Of a stretch of 64,000 bases of DNA, positions 34,419 through 45,489 are shown piece after piece; the first letter of the stretch is position 1, and each line of letters starts with the position of its first letter. This DNA is from Meconema thalassinum (taxonomy: Eukaryota > Arthropoda > Insecta > Orthoptera > Tettigoniidae). The notes under the pieces are model-generated. The model had not been told where the DNA came from. It saw only the letters and a list, made by a program, of their open reading frames with translations, and did no database searches. The stretch lies in the NCBI GenBank assembly GCA_946902985.2, contig OX336388.2, positions 1,218,214,609 through 1,218,278,608 of the forward strand. Reading direction: 5' to 3'. The position numbers were made by a program, and so were the translations under genes.

Positions 34419-35801
34419 GCCAGGATGATGCGGATCATAATTCGCGTTTCACTCTCATTGCGTTTTAACTTGAGGTGAGGAATCAGCTGTTCGTTAACGC
34501 CACGGGGTGCCATTATTAAAATTTTGGGAGATAGAAACACACTCATAGTCGACTACTTTGCCGGATGTGACGTCAGAAGTCGTGATCCAATACTGCTTAG
34601 CACATAGCAATCAAGTCTGTAGCATCTAGTGAACGAAAGTGCATGCTAGATTGTCGACTACGTGAAGGAAGTTATAGCAAGATCGAGTCGGTCTTGGTTA
34701 TAGCAATTGTAGCTTATCTAAATTGTAGGTTGTCTTTGACTTAAGCCAAACACAAACCATAATTAGGGCTCGGCTAAAAAGTGATCTTTTTGGCGCATCC
34801 GTGATCGTATAATTCAGGCATTGTTTATTTAAAACAGCTGATGAAAGCCCAAAGAACTTACAAGGAGTAGCAGATCACCGCCGTCTTGAGTGTTGGTTTG
34901 GTACCTGCATGTAAGTCCAGTGCGTTTCAGGACACAAGGAGGCTGTGATCAAGCAGACATGTCCCAAATCTCCGTAGTGCATAGCACATAGTAGGGATGG
35001 GTTGCGAACGGAGTCGCGAAGAGTCGAGACTGCTGCCGCTGGAACCGATACTCTCGACTCCAGTGTCGACTCCACTCATGCACTAACGTCATCTAACAAC
35101 TGTTTTTGGAACTGCTTGAACATGTATGCTGGCAGCAAGTTGTTCGCTATCGCTGCGGCATGTTTAAAATACAGCTGAATAAATCTTGCTGCTAGCTTGC
35201 CAGTGATACTTTTTTGGTATTGAAATGTATGGCAAGCTATTATAACCTGCAAAACGATTCAATAGAATGATTATATGCATAGTCGTTCTTTGTTATGATC
35301 TACTGTAGGATTCTACAGTATGAGGATATGCTGTATAGGCCTAGTTGATGCATAGTAATGGGATATTTATTTTGCCGGCAAGATCGTTATATGGAATGTC
35401 GAATACCAATTACGAAGTTCTTGGCACTGTGTGTGTTATTCTTACTTTGATTATAGGGTGTTTCATTTCCGTGTCTCCAATAACAAAATGTGAGTGTTGA
35501 ATTAATGTAAGATTTGGAATATGTTATGGTTTGTTAATTGCTTTGTTTAAGATGTGCGCACAGGCCTCTCACATTGTGACGGTCTTGTTATCCGTCCACG
35601 TTTGTCCCTTGATACCTTGTTTTACGATGAATACAATAGGATTATTAGCCAGCAAACATGGATGATTGTTTCGGGTTATCATCGGTAATGTTGTAGGCGT
35701 AATTGTTATTGTGTTTATTATGATGATGATTATTAATAACAATAATAGTAATACAACCTGCCAAAAGTGCAATATCACAACAATTTGGTACAATGATTGT
35801 A

Positions 35802-35837
<36 letters not shown>

Positions 35838-35864
35838 AGATTCTGATAAAAAAAAGCGACTGTG

Positions 35865-37668
35865 TGCCCCCCGCAATACTCATCAGATGAGCTTGGAGTC
35901 GCGAGGCTTCATGCGAAGCGGCCCCGCAATACTCAACAGGGGAGCTTGGAGTCGCGAGACTTCATGCGAAGCGGCCCCGCAATACTCATCAGGTGTGCCT
36001 GGAGTCGCGAGTCTTCATGCGAAGTGACCCCGCAATACTCATCAGGGGAGCTTGAAGTCGCGAGGCTTCATGCGAAACGGCCCCGCAATACTCAACAGGG
36101 GAGCATGGAGTCGCGAGTCTTCATGCGAAGTGACCCCGCAATACTCAACAGGTGAGCTTGGAGTCGCGAGTCTTCATGCGAAGTGACCCCGCAATACTCA
36201 TCAGGGGAGCTTGGAGTCGCGAGGCTTCATGCGAAGCGACCCCGCAATACTCATCAGGGGAGCTTGGAGTCGCGAGGCTTCATGCGAAGCGACCCCGCAA
36301 TACTCATCAGGTGAGCTTGGAGTCGCGAGTCTTCATGCGAAGCGACCGCGAAATACTCATCACGGGAGCTTGGAGTCGCGAGTCTTCATGCGAAGCGGCC
36401 CCGCAATACTCAACAGGTGAGCTTGGAGTCGCGAGGCTTCATGCGTAGCGACCCCGCAATATTCATCAGGGGAGCTTGGAGTCGTGAGTCTTCATGCGAA
36501 GCGACCCCGCAATACTCATCAGGTGTGCTTGGAGTCGCGAGGCTTCATGCGAAGCGGCCCCGCAATACTCATCAGGGGAGCTTGTAGTCGCGAGTCTTCA
36601 TGCGAAGCGGCCCCGCAATACTCATCAGGTGAGCTTGGAGTCGCGAGCCTTCATGCGAAGCGGCCCCACAATACTCATCAGAGGAGCTTGGAGTCGCGAG
36701 GCTTCATGCGAAGCGGCCCCGCAATACTCATCAGGTGTGCTTGGAGTCGCGAGTCTTCATGCGAAGCGACCCCGCAATACTCATCAGGTGAGCTTGGAGT
36801 CACGAGGCTTCATGCGAAGCGACCCCGCAATATTCATCAGGGGAGCTTGGAGTCGTGAGTCTTCATGCGAAGCGACCCCGCAATACTCATCAGGGGAGCT
36901 TGGAGTCGCGAGGCTTCATGCGTAGCGACCCCGCAATACTCATCAGGTGTGCTTGGAGTCGCGAGGCTTCATGCGAAGTGACCCCGCAATACTCATCAGG
37001 GGAGCTTGGAGTCGCGAGTCTTCATGCGAAGTGACTCCGCAATACTCAACAGGTGAGCTTGGAGTCGCGAGTCTTCATGCGAAGCGACCCCGCAATACTC
37101 ATCAGGTGTGCTTGGAGTCGCGAGGCTTCATGCGATGCGACCCCGCAATACTCATCAGGGGAGCTTGGAGTCGCGAGTCTTCATGCGATGTGACCCCGCA
37201 ATACTCAACAGGTGAGCTTGGAGTCGCGAGTCTTCATGCGAAGCGACCCCGCAATACTCATCAGGTGTGCTTGGAGTCGCGAGTCTTCATGCGAAGCGGC
37301 CCCGCAATACTCATCAGGGGAGCTTGGAGTCGCGAGTCTTCATGCGAAGCGGCCCCGCAATACTCATCAGGTGAGCTTGGAGTAGCGAGTCTTCATGCGA
37401 AGCGGCCCCACAATACTCATCAGGGGAGGTTGGAGTCGCGAGGCTTCATGCGAAGCGGCCCCGCAATACTCATCAGGTGTGCTTGGAGTCGCGAGTCTTC
37501 ATGCGAAGCGACCCCGCAATACTCATCAGGTGAGCTTGGAGTCACGAGGCTTCATGCGAAGCTACCCCGCAATATTCATCAGGGGAGCTTGGAGTCGTGA
37601 GTCTTCATGCGAAGCGACCCCGCAATACTCATCAGGGGAGCTTGGAGTCACGAGTCTTCTCCAGCCCC
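35865..37668. repeat. 53-bp tandem array, about 34 units
   Basis: The unit is of the form GCAATACTCATCAGG(G/T)GAGC, then TTGGAGTCGCGAG(G/T)CTTCATG, then CGAAGCG(G/A)CCCC. Anchors at 35875, 35928, 35981 and 36034 fix the period at 53 bp. Variants (gag/gtg, aggc/gtct, cggcc/cgacc) mix along the array, which suggests repeated local duplications. The long open frames across it exist only because the unit lacks stops. They are not genes. Confidence 0.95.
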
Positions 37669-37964
37669 CCTGCTATACTTAATGGCCAGGGAATTCCTGT
37701 CTCGAAATACTACTACAATACAGAGACAAGGGTACATTCACGAAACAGAGGGGCAAATTAATGGAATTGCCAAGGGTCGAAAATGTCGGCAGCATTTATC
37801 TAAGGAGTGTGACATGCCACCAAATACAGGTAATAATAATAACTACTTACGAATAAATTCACCTTAATATGTATTTATTTATAAAAACGGCAAATATATG
37901 TAAATAAATAGAAAATATTTAGTAAAATTAAATATATATAAACACATATCTATCCGGGCCTTAC
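37669..37964. other. unique spacer interrupting the 53-bp array
   Basis: About 295 bp with no repeat units. A short frame (37687-37867) includes EGQINGIAKGRKCRQHLSKE, with no recognised domain. The array resumes after it, so this is either an insertion or the original interior of the hAT element. Confidence 0.5.
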
Positions 37965-38115
37965 TCATCAGGTTAGCTTGGAATCGCGAGGCTTCATGCG
38001 AAGGGACCGTGTGGCCCCGCAATACTCATCACGGGAGCTTGGAGTCGCGAGGCTTCATGCGAAGCGGCCCCGCAATACGCATCAGATTAACGTGGAGTCG
38101 CGAGGCTTCATGCGA
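37965..38115. repeat. 53-bp array, last three diverged units
   Basis: Units with ACTCATCAGGTTAGCTTGGA and similar follow the spacer. The last runs into the hAT subterminal region. Confidence 0.85.
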
Positions 38116-38417
38116 ACCGAGACCGGTGTTTGGAGTCGATCGAGTCGACACTCTCGATTCCGGGCTTCAGTCGCGCCCATCCCTAGCACATAGTAGCTAG
38201 CAGCTAGTCAATAGCAGACAACTTGAGTATTGGGACACAGCCTCAGTAATTATATGGGCATCTAGCAGTCTAAGTTATATATTGAATAGTCCTGTGTAAC
38301 TTATTGCACCCGTATAGACATGTTTAAGTCGTTCCACTTGAATATTCACCAGAAATAACACGATTTATATGGAGCACAAATTGACCCGACTGCCATGTGT
38401 GAATCCAGCAGAGGTGA

Positions 38418-38515
38418 CATTGTTTCTCCAGCTTGTGGACAGCGAAATAGCCTGCAGCAAGTGATCGTAAGTAATTGTGGTCGGAGAACATAAAGGAGAG
38501 GAGCAGGTAGTTTCT
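38418..38515 (+). repeat. Gypsy 3' LTR, piece 2
   Basis: CATTGTTTCTCCAGC through GCAGGTAGTTTCT matches the 5' LTR directly after its first 334 bp. Element E2 follows at once. Confidence 0.95.
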
Positions 38516-38860
38516 GGCTGTTTGCCAAATAGCCAAAGTGTACACTCTTGCACACTCTCACTCGGAAGTGACGTCAGCGAGTGGTATTCCAAATACGATC
38601 GAGTGCAAGTGTACGAGCCACTACGAGCCGAGTGCGAGTGTACATAGCGACAATTTTGAAGGTGCAGACCAAGGCTAGTAAACTACAGAGGTTGCCTCAA
38701 TATGGAGCTCTTTGGCGAGGGGATCGCGGAGGGAAGGGAAAGGACGTGACGTCACACGTTTCCTCGTAGCGCGCGAGGCGCGAGATATGCAAGGAAAGTC
38801 AACTTTCCCACACATTATATTGTATGGATTGCAGTGTTTTAAGCCCTTTTGTTTATAATC

Positions 38861-39121
38861 ATGCCAGGCCAAAGATGTGCTGTGGCAGTTTGTCACAGTT
38901 ATTATAAAGTTGGAAATGACGTGTCGTTTTTCACGATGCCTAAAGACGCATGCCTTCGCAATCAGTGGATTGCTGCATGTAAGCGAAAAGATCATTGCAA
39001 CCCTCAAACAAGTACAGTAGGATATGTTCCCTCCACTTTAAGAGTGAAGACTTCGAATTACACTACAGGGCCGAATTGCTTAATATAAAGCCAAGATTTC
39101 CAAGGAATCTAAAACCAAACG
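38861..39121 (+). pseudogene. THAP zinc-finger exon of the P-type transposase
   Basis: The exon starts MPGQRCAVAVCHSYYKVGND, with the first two Cys of a C2CH THAP finger, then VSFFTMPKDACLRNQWIAAC. A one-base shift near 39020 moves the frame, after which SLHFKSEDFELHY provides the last His and the conserved ED-F motif. The exon ends in a consensus donor (G|GTAAGT at 39121/39122), so the gene was spliced. THAP domains bind the transposon ends. The frameshift makes this copy non-functional unless it is a sequence error. Confidence 0.75.
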
Positions 39122-39691
39122 GTAAGTGAGCCTAGCTGGCCTACTCTTTAAGTTTTGATGACCTACTAGGGTGATTTTAAAGCTGTTAATATTTTTGACA
39201 TATTTCATACATGGTATCAGGGGCGTATATACAATTTTTCGAGGGGGGGGGAGGGGGGGGTGACTATCCTGTAAAATTGTGAGTACTTAATGAATTTTCT
39301 ATTATAGCCTATGGAGTATGAATGGAAAATATCTAAATGGAAAATTTCGTGAGTAATCCTCTTTGCATTGGTAAAAATCTTTGCAAATATTCCAGAAAGC
39401 AGTCATCATTTCAATAAAATCCCTTCGACTTCTGTACCAAGATATGGCCCGTAGGCATAATACAAAGTACATTCTCACATAGGATAAATCAAGATGTACT
39501 GGAAAACCTCTTTTCACAATTGCGAACCCGTGGTGACTTACACGATCATCATTCTCCCCTTGACTGCATTTACAGACTGAGGATGATTATTTTAGGAAAA
39601 AAATCCAGGAGTTGTTCAAAAGCAAACAAACACTGCTGATCCATATTCAGATGAATATGTAGTTGCTAAAGCACTAAACAAAGCTGGCATA

Positions 39692-40237
39692 GTGTCGGAA
39701 TCAAAAAACGTGCTTCCAGAACCAACCTTAGGGAGCAATGTGCAACCAGAGTCCTTCATTGCCAATATCATGGAACAAAGTGAGGAAGATGGCAAGGCTT
39801 ATGTTGCTTGTTATGTAGCCCACAAGTTCCAAGATAAATTTCCACAACTTGGGAACTTAACCTATGGAATGCCAACTCAACACGATTAAGCATTACCAAT
39901 CTGGATTAAACACTTGTCATACGGTGGTATGACCGATCCCTCAGAAACATGGCTAAACCAGTTCCGGCACATTTCAGCAAAATTCGTCACATTTCACGGA
40001 AAATACGGATTTCAACGAGGCAAGAACGTTCTAAGAACGACAAATTTTGTATCGAGAGAAGTTCCTGACGTACCGTCTGGTGGGGGTGAGGCAGCTGTGA
40101 TAACAATTTTCTTCATCAGATTGATACATTCCAATTCTATCTTGCATAAGAAGTGGTTATTGGAAGTCACTAACACCCACGATACTACTACCGAGTCTAG
40201 GCGAATTTCCAAGAAATTCAAGAAGATCACAACATAA
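39692..40237 (+). pseudogene. C-terminal fragment of P-type transposase
   Basis: Blocks VACYVAHKFQDKFPQLGNLT (39692-39889) and MSYGGMTDPSETWLNQFRHI (from 39914) correspond to the conserved C-terminal part of P-type and THAP9-like transposases, the Y-A-K...LG and LS-GGL-P segments. A stop near 39887 separates them. The central RNase H-like and GTP-binding regions are missing between the THAP exon and this fragment, which explains the small size of the element. Confidence 0.65.
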
Positions 40238-40451
40238 GTAAGTAGGCTACGTTCAGTTATTTTATCACCCATTTACCAATAATTTCATGAGAATAAACTG
40301 TTCTTTGCGTCCTCAACAGCTGATGTTGACAGTTTCGTTACGTTCCCCACATGGCGCGTTTGGTATCTTGTGATGTCATCCGCCTTGTGAGCGCTGATTG
40401 GTGAGTGAAAATTGAGGCAACCTCTGTAGTTTATAAGCCTTGGGTGCAGAC

Positions 40452-42189
40452 TCTGATCGTTTTACGTGTAGACAATCTTTCCTTTCTGTCTATGCGGTTT
40501 TTCCCTGGCCCTACAATCTTACCGTTGTATATGTGTACATATTTATATGTGCACATATATGACACCATATACCAATGTTAATACCTATTCATTATGCCTG
40601 GTAGATCGCGACCGCGATGGGACAGGCGCAAAGCCTCAAAGGGCAATCCTTCCTTTCCAATCCCCTATGCTTTCTCTTCTACTATCGTAGACTAACTGCA
40701 TGTCGGAGGCACCAGTAGTAAGGTCGGGTGCCACGCGGGGGGAGCGGGAAACCTTTCGGGGCCCCCCCGAAAAAAAAAAAAGAAAAAAAAAATCTGTTCG
40801 TTCACTCGGTGCAGGCTCTGTGATGTCGCCATTTTGACAGAACATCTGTATTCTCACTTGACATGATCAATTGTGAATTTCAGACGATACAAGGAGGGAT
40901 ACTTATATTTAATTGTAAGTAATTATCTTTTACAATAGCGGTGATTGTTTTTTAACATAGGCCTACTTGCAATGTGATATTTGTATGTTAGTAGTGTTCC
41001 ATAACCTGCGAGGTTAACCAAACTTTCCATGGCCTTTCAAACATTTACTCATAATGTTTTCCTTTTTATTTTCTAGTGTCGATGACGGAGTATTACGTGG
41101 AAAGAAAAACTGAAACTTCTTTTTCAAAACGGATTTTGTTTCTCATGGGTGTGATGTGATTTGGCAAATTTGAACAGTCATATAAAATTGCAAGATAGGT
41201 AAGAATATGTGATTTCTGAATAATAAATATACTGGGTTAGGCGATAAGTTTGTTTTTATAGCACGGACCAATTAATTACTGTATTTATGCTAGCTGCAAT
41301 TAACGTCTGGCAATTGGATGCAACATGTGGAGGTTTATCCAGATTGCCACTACTGCAGATAGTTAAGTTATTGTAGTTTTAGGGGGCGGAACTACGAGGT
41401 CATCTGCCCCTACTCCTGCAGATAAGTTCGATATTCCTCCCCACAAAATAACAGTTGGTTACTCCTGCGAGTGAGTTGAGTCTTGTTATAAGTGTCTATA
41501 TCTAGTTGAATGAGGAATTCCATGTAGGCCTAGGCCTACCGGTACTTCAATCTCTACAAACTGCCTCCACATTCTACTTGTGATGGAGAAACATATTTGT
41601 CACCTCCATCTGTTTTCCTTGCTGTAAGATCTGTTCAGTAGCTTAATATTATGATAGCGCTGAATGAAGATAGAACGAGCGATAACATTCACTATAATAC
41701 ATGAATTAGCCAAAATAACTTATGAAGCGATGAAAAATAAATCAGGGAACGATGTTTTAATAGATGTTTCCTCCTCGGCCGTCTATGACTCACCCAACCA
41801 TCCCAAATAGGATCACGACTTATATAACCAAAATTACAGCTGTGGCCGCCATTAGTCCAAATCAATCATCAGTTGCGGTCATGAGTATTAGAGTCCCTTC
41901 GATAGCCCCACTGATCCGCTGGTCTGTCATCAAAACAATACTGCCAACCTCGCCCTTACGGTACTATGTAACACAAAGAAAAGCCCAGTTCAGTCTCTAG
42001 TGCGCATCATTCGTGCCCAGCACCCAGTTCACCGCTCTAATTAGGTTAGTGTGTGCAATATTTCGCTTCTATAATGATTATTTTTTTTCCACGGTTGAAA
42101 TGAGTGTTTTTATCTGCTCTGTAATTACTATGCAGTAGGCCTATATCGCTCCGCTGTAATAAATATGTGTATTTTTTTCGCACAACTGT
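40452..42189. other. E2 interior, no gene recognised
   Basis: It contains an A-rich/C-rich patch at 40765-40795 and TAGGCCTA at 40958, 41525, 41531 and 42136. At about 41386-41420 lies GGGGGCGGAACTACGAGGTC, related to the GGGGCCTAACAGCAAGGTTA segment at 62238. A possible acceptor (TTTATTTTCTAG) precedes a short frame at 41090, but nothing is recognisable. Confidence 0.4.
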
Positions 42190-42760
42190 GGTTTTGACAA
42201 TGGTTACAACCTAACGCGCCCAGTTCAATGGGTTTGTGTCAACCGTGCCCCGCTAGCTAGGCGCGGTCAAGGCCACACCTACACCTGACCTTCTAACCAT
42301 CGTTTTGTCCAATCCAATGGTTAGGCTACAGCCTAACGCTCACAGACCAATGGTTTTGTGTCGACCGTGCCCTGCTAGCGGCGTGCGGCCAAGGCTACAC
42401 CTGACCTTCTAACCTTTGTTTTGTCCAATCCAATGGTTTTTGACAATGGTTACAGCCTAACGCGCACAGACCAATGGTTTTGTGTCAATCATGCCCCGCT
42501 AGCTGCGCGTGGCCAAGGCCACATCTACACTTGGCCTTCGTTTTGTCCAATCCATTGGTTTATGACAATGGTGACAGCCTAACGCGCACAGACCAATGGT
42601 TTTGTGTCAGCCGTGCCCAGCTAGCTGCGCACGGCCAGGCCACACCTGTACGTAACCATTCTAACCTTCGTTTTGTCCAATCCAATGGTTCTTGAAAATG
42701 GTTACGGCCTAACGCGGCCAGATCAATGAGTTTTGACAATGCTTTCAGCCTAACGCCTCC
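42190..42760. repeat. 123-bp tandem repeat with CCAAT motifs, about 4.5 units
   Basis: The anchor CCTAACGC recurs at 42210, 42332, 42456, 42578 and 42708, spacings 122, 124, 122 and 130. Each unit has GACCAATGGTTTTGTGTC and GTCCAATCCAATGG, so CCAAT-like boxes are repeated many times. Confidence 0.85.
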
Positions 42761-43597
42761 CGATGTTGTTTTTTTAATTTTTTTATCAACAGTGATTTTG
42801 TAATCACATGTGGGCAACAATGTGCCCATCTCGGTGCATGCCGCTAGAGTGAGTCTTGATGACAGTTGAACGAGATACAAGCACTGTCCAAACATGGCAG
42901 CCGTCTTTAAAATAGCAATAAATAACATCACATATTTACGAACTTTAGCACATATATGAGGTTCAGTAGTGACCAGGGTTGCTAATTTAAATACGTAATA
43001 TCACTCTGATGATGAAACGAGGGCACAAGGTATGAAAAAGTCACATTCACATTACGAGGATGAACATGTCACCAGAGCATAAAGTGCCGGAAGCAGAGTT
43101 GCTTATCAAAGTTATCTCATTCACTTCAAGAATAACAGCATTAAGCAGTCTTCCAAATCACACTAAGTTTGAACATCAAAAATATGTCCTGGCGGTGTTT
43201 TAAACCTCTCTGGCCTGAAGTCATCATATCGAGCTACAGTCCAGTGGCTGCCTTCAGTAACTCTTTCCTCGTGTCGGGAACAAGAATTTGGAATAATTGC
43301 CCTCGTGACGTTAGAAATTGTACATACGGTGACTACGCCCCTGCAGTTTGGATTTGGTCACCACAATTATTGTAGTTGTGATAAGAATAGAATAGAATTC
43401 CCTCTGTTCCAAATTTATTGTTTATATTCGTAATTTTTGCCCATAGCTGCCAACAACCCAATTTTTGAACTCTGTGATTGAACATGCGCATGCTTGTAAG
43501 GTGCAGTGTAATTGTCCATGGCAAATATTGTGCGCTTATTTGCAATGTAGATGTAAAACTCTTACATGCAAACCACAACTATTTTGCAATTGCGATC
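42761..43597. other. no recognisable feature
   Basis: E2 interior. Short frames such as 42560-42931 on the minus strand overlap the tandem repeat and have no domain. Confidence 0.4.
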
Positions 43598-43780
43598 GCA
43601 ACTTGTGCTAACTCCCTTGTTAGAAGAGGTGGGTTCGATTCCCTCCTCATACATCCTGGAAGTGGTTTTCTGTGGTTTCCCAATTCGACTCCATGCAAAT
43701 ACTGGGATGGTTCCTAACTTAAACCATGGCCACCTCCTTCCCAATCCTCACCTGAATTACAAATACACACACTACTACAG
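43598..43780 (+). mobile_element. SINE family A copy
   Basis: B box GGTGGGTTCGATTCCC, then the core CATCCTGGAAGTGGTTTTCT, GTGGTTTCCCA and CCATGGCCACCTCCTTCCCA. The head upstream of the B box is diverged. Confidence 0.7.
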
Positions 43781-43989
43781 CCTTCAGACTTTTCTTGTAC
43801 ATAGGCCTACACACAAAAGTACACGGGGCTAAATGACCACAATGTCCAAGCTCCTCCAATGAAGCAACAATATGGTATGACTACTCTGTATGCCAGTGTT
43901 CCAAACTTTTGTTGAAGTGCATGTATAACAATTTTTCCTTATGTTATGACTGCATAATTTTGAAATGTTTTTAAGGACCTAATTTGGCT

Positions 43990-44220
43990 AATCTCTGTCT
44001 TTACTTTGGCAGGTGAGGAATTTGTCAAGGAAGCTTATAATAAGCCCCATTATATTGACAACATTTACATTCTCTCCCCTCCATCCAGCAACCCTGTCGA
44101 TGTCATCTGCATCCAGGACAGGATTTATACCAAGACTGAAGAAATGGGAGACCTCCCTTGTGGAATTGCTGCAATATACATATGAAGAAAACAAAAATGT
44201 ATAATATGAAGTCAATAAAA
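43990..44220 (+). other. possible terminal exon with acceptor and polyadenylation signal
   Basis: CTCTGTCTTTACTTTGGCAG (a good 3' splice site) ends at about 44013. An open frame follows to 44204 and ends RLKKWETSLVELLQYTYEEN plus a short tail. AATAAA comes about 12 bp after the stop, in GTCAATAAAATAG. The product is not recognised. It could be the last exon of a gene carried by E2, or chance. Confidence 0.3.
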
Positions 44221-44402
44221 TAGAGAAATGAAATGTAATTTCAAAATCATATCTGTACAGTTTACATTAATTTAAATATGTTCCAACCTTTTATTCCTGA
44301 AAGTATTTATAAACAGTAAAAATTGCAACATTGGAACAACATGTGGTACATCACAATTTTGCATAATAGGCCTGTTTTCATTCAACAGGATGTGCTGCCT
44401 GA

Positions 44403-44620
44403 TTTAGGCGCATGGCGCAGAGGTAATGTTTTCGCCTGCTGTTCCTAAGGTTGCAGGATTGAATCCTGGCTCAGTCAGTTGGTGCATAAATGAGAGGGAG
44501 TCATATCACAGATTTTTTTGCATGTTAAAGATACCCTTTTGGGTGGAAATTCTGGCACCCTGGCATCTCTAAAAACTGCAGTAGTTAAAGGAACGTAAAA
44601 CCAATAACATTATTATTATT
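44403..44620 (+). mobile_element. SINE family B copy
   Basis: Head CGCAGAGGTAATGTTTTCGC, B box GCAGGATTGAATCCTGG, tail GTAAAACCAATAACATTATT. Near-identical flanks TGATTTAGG (44399) and TGATTAAGG (44621) are a likely TSD. Confidence 0.8.
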
Positions 44621-45489
44621 TGATTAAGGATGTTCCAAGAATGTAGCATGACTGTCCCACTATACTAATGTAGAACTCGTTTTTTTTTTACAAAACGTTA
44701 AGAAAAGTTTTCAGTGCTGAGGAGTGGAAGTATTATATTGTTAGAAGCTACCTAATGATTGATGTAAGTTACTCTATGCCTTTTGAAAAAATACTTTTTC
44801 TGAACCTGTTTGGATTACAATGTTCTTCTAGGACAATGGCAATAACAGAAAGGCATTCCTGTGTGTATGCGAGTCAGTGTCTCAATGCATCTCTCATATG
44901 CATGTCACATGCACTGATTTGTCAACTAGTCAGAATGCAGTTAATCTGAAATGAGCAAAAAAAGCAATATACCATGCTAGAATTTGAATGCATGCTGCTC
45001 GATTTGAAATAGACTAAAACCTGCTTTTTCTAGGATGAATTGAAAGCTAGCATGGCACTTGGACAACACACCAGAGTGACTTAGCTGCCTTTGTTTGTGT
45101 ATGTTTGTCATAACTAATAATTAAGTTATTCACTAGCTGTGAAAATACTCCCTATATAAAGCAGGCTTAGCGTGGGCACAGTGTTCACTGGTTCAGGAAA
45201 CTCCTAGAAAAATAGCAGAAAGAAGGCAAAAATACAATTAAAGTACTAATTTTAAAATTTTATTTATGACTAGTTAGTCTTTCCATTTCTTGCCATTACT
45301 TGTGTGCACAATGGAATCCATGGCTTCCGTAGTATAGTACCACACTTAACGCAGTCAACACGTTGCAGGAGTTATACCACACGTCCTATTCACCTTCTTT
45401 TGACGAGCTGGGAAACATTTACCGCAGGTAAGAATACAGACTCGAGCCTAGCCTACTATATGCAAGAGGCCTGTGTCTGTTTATATACT
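44621..45489. other. no recognisable feature
   Basis: E2 interior. Open frames up to 71 residues lack domains. Confidence 0.4.

Larger units (their letters stand above)
31047..34430 (-). mobile_element. LINE-2b, apparently intact two-ORF non-LTR retrotransposon
   Basis: The 3' end with a TAA/ATT-type tail is at about 31047. ORF2 and ORF1 follow in order on the minus strand with a 4-nt gap. The 5' limit lies near 34400-34430, where CAGCCAAT (34405) echoes CAGCCAAT before the tail (31033-31040), a possible TSD. No stop or frameshift disrupts either ORF. Confidence 0.8.
27552..34544. mobile_element. DNA transposon E3 nested in E1, TSD ATA
   Basis: A 40-bp near-perfect inverted repeat (core GTGTTTCTATCTCCCAAAAT, continuing to GGCACCCCGT) sits at 27555-27594 and 34503-34541. 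The outer bases are GGCTGTGTTTC on the left and, read inward, GAGTGTGTTTC on the right. ATA flanks it at 27549-27551 and 34545-34547. LINE-2b is inserted near its right end. No transposase was recognised in its 3.5-kb interior. Confidence 0.65.
34992..38185. mobile_element. hAT element H filled with a 53-bp satellite
   Basis: Inverted ends TAGGGATGGG (34992) and CCCATCCCTA (ending 38185) are flanked by a perfect 8-bp TSD GCACATAG at 34984-34991 and 38186-38193. The 8-bp TSD and the YAGGG start are the hallmarks of hAT. Both subterminal regions carry clusters of GAGTCG/CGACTC. The interior has no transposase and is dominated by the 53-bp array. It is therefore a non-autonomous element, and it sits inside E1. 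Confidence 0.85.
27508..38242. mobile_element. DNA transposon E1, terminal GGCTGTGTCCCAATA, TSD TCA
   Basis: The inverted 15-bp ends GGCTGTGTCCCAATA (27508) and TATTGGGACACAGCC (ending 38242) are flanked by TCA at 27505-27507 and 38243-38245. An empty site supports this: joining the flanks gives ATATTCAGTAATTATATGG, and the sister LINE copy near 57270 has ACAATTCAGCAATTAAATGG with no insertion. After removing two nested elements only about 540 bp remain, so E1 itself is MITE-sized. No transposase is recognised. Confidence 0.75.
22758..38413 (-). mobile_element. CR1/L2-like LINE-1 inserted in the Gypsy 3' LTR, itself interrupted
   Basis: The 3' end is a TAGA microsatellite tail against the LTR at 22758, the ORF2 runs to about 25970, and the 5'-most part is at 38243-38391. 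That 5' part closely matches 57270-57414, the end of another copy upstream of an ORF1. GTGA is repeated at both LTR junctions (22754-22757 and 38414-38417). The segment 25971-38242 is later insertions plus about 720 bp (26783-27504) that could be LINE leader but shows no ORF1. Confidence 0.6.
38670..40442 (+). mobile_element. P/THAP-type DNA transposon, internally deleted
   Basis: Inverted ends of about 30 bp (CAAGGCTAGTAAACTACAGA at 38670; AACTACAGAGGTTGCCTCAA also on the minus strand from 40442) are flanked by GGTGCAGAC at 38661-38669 and 40443-40451. P elements duplicate 8 bp, start with CA and encode a THAP protein, and all three fit. At 1.77 kb it is much shorter than an autonomous element. 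Confidence 0.85.

Noticed and set aside
35865..37668. CRISPR array
   Set aside because: Units are directly adjacent with no unique spacers, in a eukaryotic hAT element. It is an ordinary tandem satellite.
35833..37682. Long open frames (up to 217 residues) that look like a repetitive protein
   Set aside because: They are produced by the 53-bp array in all three frames of one strand. The unit is not a multiple of three and the variation does not respect codons, so no gene is indicated.
38675..39007. 110-residue minus-strand frame over the THAP exon
   Set aside because: The plus strand has the THAP signature and a consensus splice donor. The minus frame has no domain.
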